From contig JAGXFY010000021.1 of NCBI GenBank assembly GCA_024636985.1, positions 13,385-77,384 on the forward strand: 64,000 bases of DNA. The letters are read 5' to 3'. A program made the position numbers and the translations under genes. This stretch comes from Petrocella sp024636985. Its GTDB lineage: Bacteria; Bacillota; Clostridia; Lachnospirales; Vallitaleaceae. A model generated the notes under the pieces. It saw nothing but the letters and a program-made list of their open reading frames with translations. It did no database searches and had not been told where the DNA came from. Shown one piece after another: positions 60,206 to 64,000 of this stretch. Numbering within the stretch: position 1 is the first letter of the stretch; the number at the start of each line of letters is the position of its first letter.

Positions 60206-61321
60206 ATGGAAACCTTTGAACAACTTAATCGACATGCACTCCTGGAACTCATTGAGAACCTGCCTTATCCAGATTTCAAATATGCAATACAGCTTTTTGC
60301 AAATATGGAGAAATTGGATTTCCAAGAAGAACTCAGTCTTATCACCGCAATTGATTTTCAGAGACGATTGGAGCGACTCGGTATCAATAATACTTGCCCT
60401 TCCTGCGGATCAGATCAATGTACCATTCACGCCATACGTAAAGAGATAAAGCGGTATCGATGTAAGGATTGCGGTAAAACCTATACCCTTTTTAGTGGTA
60501 CTGTTCTTGAAAAGACCAAGTGGCATTGGGATATTTGGATTCGATTCCTTGAGCTCACCATACACGGTTATTCCTTAAATGACATTCAGTCCACACTTGA
60601 AAATGAATTTGCATGTAATAATATCAATCATAAAACCGTGTTTTTGTGGCGTCATAAACTGATTTATGTACTTTCTCAATTGTCTAAAATCAAATTAAAT
60701 AAATTTGTCCATATGGATGGCATTACTATTCGTGAGTCACAAAAAGGGTCTCGTGCCTTAATCAATTATAAGAATTTAAAACTAGAAAGAAAACCAAGGA
60801 CCGGTCGACTCTCTATAAAAAAAGAAGTTACAGATGTTGCTTTTACAACCATTGCAACCGCTGTTGATAGCACAGGGCATTGTATGTGTAATGTTATCAG
60901 CATGGATAAAAATGAACCTGAAGATATTTTCAATGCTTTAAAGCACTACCTAGAAGCTGATGGTCACACTCCAACGGATTCTTCTAATGAAAAAAGTGAC
61001 GAGCTACAGAATACAAAGACTGTACCTTGCGAAAAGGGCATATTAACCTTAGATTATTTTAGGGAACTTAATCTAAGCAAAAAGTCTTCTCCGGATATGT
61101 CAGCTAAGCTTCATGCTGACATACAAAAATTTATATGTCAGGATATGGCCAATGTTTCAACTAAATATTTGGAAAACTATCTTGGATTTTTTACTTATAT
61201 GCGAAACTGGCGAATCGATCATGGACGGTGTCCGTTTTCCAGAAAAGATATTGAAAGTATCTTTATTGAAATTATTAAGTCTAGAATCAGTTATTCCAAG
61301 GAACAAAAAAAGCCTAGATAG
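60206..61321 (+). CDS. IS1595-family-like transposase
   Basis: 371 residues from ATG 60206 behind TTGGAG. An N-terminal zinc ribbon (CPSCGSDQC ... YRCKDCGKTYTLFSGTVLEKTKWHWDIWIRFLEL, about 65-120) and a C-terminal catalytic region ending LHADIQKFICQDMANVSTKYLENYLGFFTYMRNW are those of IS1595-type enzymes. The first acidic residue is in VHMDGITIRES and another Asp is in TAVDSTGHC; later DDE/N residues are not clear. No flanking terminal repeats or target duplication are evident, and its stop codon lies in a neat terminator, so it may be immobile or domesticated. Confidence 0.75.
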   Translation: METFEQLNRHALLELIENLPYPDFKYAIQLFANMEKLDFQEELSLITAIDFQRRLERLGINNTCPSCGSDQCTIHAIRKEIKRYRCKDCGKTYTLFSGTVLEKTKWHWDIWIRFLELTIHGYSLNDIQSTLENEFACNNINHKTVFLWRHKLIYVLSQLSKIKLNKFVHMDGITIRESQKGSRALINYKNLKLERKPRTGRLSIKKEVTDVAFTTIATAVDSTGHCMCNVISMDKNEPEDIFNALKHYLEADGHTPTDSSNEKSDELQNTKTVPCEKGILTLDYFRELNLSKKSSPDMSAKLHADIQKFICQDMANVSTKYLENYLGFFTYMRNWRIDHGRCPFSRKDIESIFIEIIKSRISYSKEQKKPR

Positions 61322-61329
61322 GCTTTTTT
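61305..61329. terminator. bidirectional terminator between transposase gene and tcdA
   Basis: AAAAAAAGCCTA-ga-TAGGCTTTTTT. The transposase stop TAG (61319-61321) is part of the stem, and the tcdA stop lies at the other edge. Confidence 0.92.
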
Positions 61330-62074
61330 ATTGTATTAGATCTTTTACAACTTCAGATGCTATAATCATTCCGGCGACCGATGGGACAAAAGAAACACTT
61401 CCGGGAATCGACCGCCTCTGATCACAGGTCCTGTCTTTGTTTGGGCAAATACAATCTGTCGAACAATCACTGCCGATATCTCTGGTTTTTATGGGTATTT
61501 CTTTAGAATAAACAACTTTAAGTTTTTTAATACCTCTTTTGCGCAGCTCTTTTCTCATAACCTTAGCAAGGGGACAGACGCTGGTCTTATAGATATCAGA
61601 TACTTCTAACATCGTTGGGTTTAATTTATTGCCCGTTCCCATAGAGGCCATCAAAGGTATATTGTATTCTTGACAGCGTAATGCCAGATCAATTTTAGCA
61701 CTTACCATATCAATGGCATCCACTACATAATCCACATCTTTTGTTATGATCCGATCTGCCGATTCTTTATTGTACAAATATGGATGGGTTTCTACAATCG
61801 CCTTTGGATTAATAGATAGAATTCTAGCCTTCATAACTTCCACTTTTGACATCCCAACCGTTTGCCTTGTGGCTTGAATTTGACGGTTGATGTTTGTCAG
61901 ACATACCTCATCATCATCGCAAAGAATAAAATGACCGATCCCAGACCTTGTGAGGCCTTCTGCAACATAGGATCCAACACCGCCTATGCCCAGTATAACC
62001 ACTTTGCTTTTCTTTAGTTTTTCTAATCCTTCTGTACCAATGATCATTTCGGTTCTTGAAAATGCATGCAACAT
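61328..62074 (-). CDS. tcdA: tRNA threonylcarbamoyladenosine dehydratase
   Basis: 248 residues from ATG 62074 behind AGGAG. ThiF/MoeB/E1-like: FSRTEMIIGTEGLEKLKKSKVVILGIGGVGSYVAEGLTRSGIGHFILCDDDEVCLTNINRQ (nucleotide loop GxGGVGS, DxD, NxNRQ). Then DYVVDAID and CSTDCICPNKDRTCDQRRSIPGSVSFVPSVAGMIIASEVV. The lack of a MoeB-type C-terminal rhodanese and the SxPGSVSFVPS block identify TcdA (CsdL), which cyclises t6A37 in tRNA in an ATP-dependent step. It is a single gene ending in a bidirectional terminator. Confidence 0.93.
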   Translation of the reverse strand: MLHAFSRTEMIIGTEGLEKLKKSKVVILGIGGVGSYVAEGLTRSGIGHFILCDDDEVCLTNINRQIQATRQTVGMSKVEVMKARILSINPKAIVETHPYLYNKESADRIITKDVDYVVDAIDMVSAKIDLALRCQEYNIPLMASMGTGNKLNPTMLEVSDIYKTSVCPLAKVMRKELRKRGIKKLKVVYSKEIPIKTRDIGSDCSTDCICPNKDRTCDQRRSIPGSVSFVPSVAGMIIASEVVKDLIQ

Positions 62075-62143
62075 ATCTTTACTCCTAATCACTAAAAAGT
62101 TACCTTCCTAATGTAACAGAATTTTTACTATTTGTCACATGAT

Positions 62144-63667
62144 TTATACGAGTGTAATAAATACTTGAACAAGCTCTGGGTTAAATTGAGTACCACGACC
62201 TTCTAAAAGTATCTCTATCGCTTCTTCTTTGCTCATACCGTCTCGATAGGGTCGGTCGGAGGTTAATGCATCAAACACGTCCGCTATTGCAATAATCTGA
62301 GCAATCAGAGGAATGGCATCGCCTTTTAATTGTAATGGATAACCTGTTCCATTGTACCATTCATGATGATAACGTATACCATCTTTAATCTTTTGATTAA
62401 AATCTGTATCTTTTATAATCTTATAACCTTCTTCAGGATGTTTTTTAATAATCTCATATTCTTCATTTGTTAAACGACCCGGCTTGTTTAGTATATGATA
62501 AGGTATGGCTATTTTACCAATATCATGAAGCTTTCCTGCGACTTCTACTGCATGCGTGTCTTCAAAGCCAATCGCTTTGGCTAGAGAGAGTGCATAATCC
62601 GCCACCAAGTTATTATGTTGGTGCGTATATGAATCATTAATCTCCATAGCATTGGCGATAATCTCTATCATTTGAATGTATTTACTATCAATTTTCTCCA
62701 TATTATTTTCAATTTCAGATGACATTCTATTTATGGATTCTGATAGCTGAGTTATCTCAGGTAAATACTTACTCTCATGAATCTTAAGTTTGCTTTTATA
62801 GTCACCCCTAGAAATTTTATGGACATTTTCAATGGTCACCTCTAGGCTTTTTGCTATTTTTTTAAAAATTTTCAGCTCTGCTATTATGACAAATGTCACC
62901 AAGAATATTAGACTTATAATAATGTGTTTTCTTTGATTCGTAAATAAAGATTGATAGACCGGTACATTGGCATCTATATTGAAATAAATATTCTGATTGC
63001 CATATCTAATTGGCTTGCTCCAAGATATGATGCTATAATCTTCACTTATTCGATTATGGTAGTTGGGAGATTTTGTAACGCTAATCTTAGAGATTGTATC
63101 CTCTCCCATTGCCGATTTCATCTTTATGATTTGATCTTGATCCAATGCTCGACCCACACCGTAAACACCTTGGGGATCTTCATGATCATTATTCATGATG
63201 GGTGTTAATTGAATGAGAAATATGTGACCTTCATGCCATACCAACAAATCATTCTGGGTATTTTTTTCAAGCGTCACTTTAAAAGCAGATGAATCCTTGA
63301 TACTATCCAACAAGTCTGTACCGTAACTTCTGATATAGCTTTGATCTTCATTGCTGATAAAAATCAAATCAATATTCAAGACTTCGCTGTCTGTAATATA
63401 CTTAGTAGCATTTTCCTCCATCCATAATTCATCTTTAGCTTCAAGAGAAATCAGTAAATCTGTCCAAATGGCATTGGTTTCTATGACATCTTGAAGGCCT
63501 TGCTCTTGTTCTGAAATAAAATACTCAACCTGTCTGGATTTTTCTACAATATACTCATTTACTAATGCATCCCATGCCTGATTATTAATGATTGTTATAC
63601 CAATAATAATGGCAATAATTGTTGCTATACTGGTCATTATGATGACGTGCTTCATCGTTTTATACAT
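62144..63667 (-). CDS. membrane HD-GYP signalling protein
   Basis: 507 residues from ATG 63667 behind GAGGTG. Two membrane segments (HVIIMTSIATIIAIIIGITII and HIIISLIFLVTFVIIAELKIF) flank an extracytoplasmic CHASE4-like sensor (about 30-250). A HAMP-like linker (SLEVTIENVHKISRGDYKSKLKI) and a C-terminal HD-GYP domain follow. HD-GYP signatures are intact: GKLHDIGKIAIPYHILNKPG and YHHEWYNGTGYPLQLKGDAIPLIAQIIAIADVFDALTSDRPYR. It should degrade cyclic di-GMP in response to an external signal. The DGTGYP core is NGTGYP here, a common variant. Confidence 0.93.
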   Translation of the reverse strand: MYKTMKHVIIMTSIATIIAIIIGITIINNQAWDALVNEYIVEKSRQVEYFISEQEQGLQDVIETNAIWTDLLISLEAKDELWMEENATKYITDSEVLNIDLIFISNEDQSYIRSYGTDLLDSIKDSSAFKVTLEKNTQNDLLVWHEGHIFLIQLTPIMNNDHEDPQGVYGVGRALDQDQIIKMKSAMGEDTISKISVTKSPNYHNRISEDYSIISWSKPIRYGNQNIYFNIDANVPVYQSLFTNQRKHIIISLIFLVTFVIIAELKIFKKIAKSLEVTIENVHKISRGDYKSKLKIHESKYLPEITQLSESINRMSSEIENNMEKIDSKYIQMIEIIANAMEINDSYTHQHNNLVADYALSLAKAIGFEDTHAVEVAGKLHDIGKIAIPYHILNKPGRLTNEEYEIIKKHPEEGYKIIKDTDFNQKIKDGIRYHHEWYNGTGYPLQLKGDAIPLIAQIIAIADVFDALTSDRPYRDGMSKEEAIEILLEGRGTQFNPELVQVFITLV

Positions 63668-63734
63668 CTTGCACCTCAAATCGTTCATAAAATGGTTCAC
63701 TGTACCTATATTAAGTCGTTTGTACTATACTCTT

Positions 63735-63762
63735 ATCATACCATATTACTATAAAATTGTAA
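63735..63762 (-). promoter_or_regulatory. promoter of the HD-GYP gene
   Basis: Minus strand TTACAA (63762-63757), 16 bp ending TGG, TATGAT (63740-63735), an extended -10. About 68 bp from the -10 box to the start codon. Confidence 0.5.
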
Positions 63763-63815
63763 GCCCGTTTTTAGACCTACAGACCACAATAGATACCTTG
63801 ACTCATCAAAATAGC

Positions 63816-63847
63816 AAAAAGCCTGCTTGAAATCAAGCAGGCTTTTT
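63816..63847 (-). terminator. terminator after the peptide-binding-protein gene
   Basis: AAAAAGCCTGCTTGA-aa-TCAAGCAGGCTTTTT: near-perfect 15-bp arms. On the minus strand it follows the partial gene at the right edge by 24 bp. Confidence 0.93.
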
Positions 63848-63871
63848 GACTGGTTCTATTTTAGATATAAG

Positions 63872-64000
63872 TTATTCTACTATTGTAGCACCACTGAAAT
63901 CGACTGTACCAAGTACCGAACGATCCCATCCTTGTAATTTCTCTGATACTAACATAACATCTGTGTAATGGTAGATAGGGATTACAGGCATATCTGCTAC
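63872..64000 (-). CDS. oligopeptide ABC transporter substrate-binding protein (partial, C-terminal 42 residues)
   Basis: Only the C-terminus is visible: ADMPVIPIYHYTDVMLV then SEKLQGWDRSVLGTVDFSGATIVE and a TAA stop. The PVIPIYHYTDVMLV-x-LQGW pattern is the usual end of OppA/DppA-type family-5 binding proteins, in which the final strand closes over the peptide site. The gene runs off the right edge, so the signal peptide and lipobox cannot be seen. Confidence 0.78.
   Translation of the reverse strand, partial: VADMPVIPIYHYTDVMLVSEKLQGWDRSVLGTVDFSGATIVE

Noticed and set aside
59820..61420. A complete insertion sequence around the transposase gene
   Set aside because: I could not match inverted repeats on the two sides, and the downstream end runs directly into the tcdA terminator.
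1..64000. CRISPR arrays, prophage, rRNA or integrative-element modules
   Set aside because: No regularly spaced repeats, phage structural genes, integrases or rRNA segments were seen on either strand.

Overview
The window is about 60% A+T and looks like chromosomal core DNA of an anaerobic, low-GC Gram-positive bacterium of class Clostridia. The evidence is strong AGGAGG-type ribosome sites, a four-subunit NAD(P)-linked [FeFe]-hydrogenase, LytR-CpsA-Psr wall-ligase homologues, a CdaR/PucR regulator, a KtrAB-like potassium system and a SleB/CwlJ-type hydrolase. No rRNA, tRNA, CRISPR array or prophage was seen. Nearly everything is on the minus strand. The plus-strand genes are a short-chain reductase (30.1 kb), a GGDEF-like/TPR pair (35.8-38.0 kb), a Dabb-domain protein (41.0 kb) and an IS1595-like transposase (60.2 kb).

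Layout. 0-2.2 kb: threonine-branch operon (HTH-ACT regulator, homoserine dehydrogenase, ApgM-family proposed homoserine kinase) with a clear promoter and an operator-like palindrome at the predicted transcription start. 2.2-7.2 kb: secA, prfB (programmed +1 frameshift), cheW and the hibernation factor hpf. 7.2-7.7 kb: gene-free region with co-oriented, helically spaced DnaA-box-like sites. 7.7-12.2 kb: hndABCD-type hydrogenase. 12.4-18.2 kb: PHP phosphoesterase, uvrA, uvrB. 18.2-22.3 kb: ftsE-ftsX-M23 peptidase-S41 protease, a cell-wall cleavage cassette. 22.5-25 kb: CdaR regulator and an orphan MsmX/UgpC-type ATPase. 25.3-29.9 kb: two LCP proteins, a small anchored protein of unknown function, a TagA/WecG glycosyltransferase and a YitT protein. 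30-35.6 kb: YmfI-like reductase, ornithine carbamoyltransferase, polyphosphate kinase and Ppx/GppA-HD. 35.8-42.4 kb: signalling/TPR pair, SpoU methyltransferase, KtrAB, Dabb protein, branched-chain aminotransferase. 42.5-45.8 kb: GntR-ABC ATPase-permease operon with a 31-bp operator. 46-50.6 kb: lacZ, cutA, cell-wall hydrolase.

The most interesting locus is 50.7-59.8 kb. It holds a membrane-anchored double rhodanese, a GltD-like FAD/Fe-S oxidoreductase, a CCG-domain (HdrB-like) protein, a TVP38/TMEM64 membrane protein, an ABC importer (lipoprotein, two permeases, ATPase) and a CDP-alcohol phosphatidyltransferase. From memory, this parts list parallels the poorly understood E. coli ydjXYZ-ynjABCDEF cluster, with an added redox module. 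The right end carries the IS1595-like gene, tcdA, an HD-GYP protein and the C-terminus of a peptide-binding protein.

Starts were chosen by ribosome-binding site, so several coding regions begin downstream of the longest possible reading frame. All functions are inferred from sequence motifs read by eye; no database search was run.
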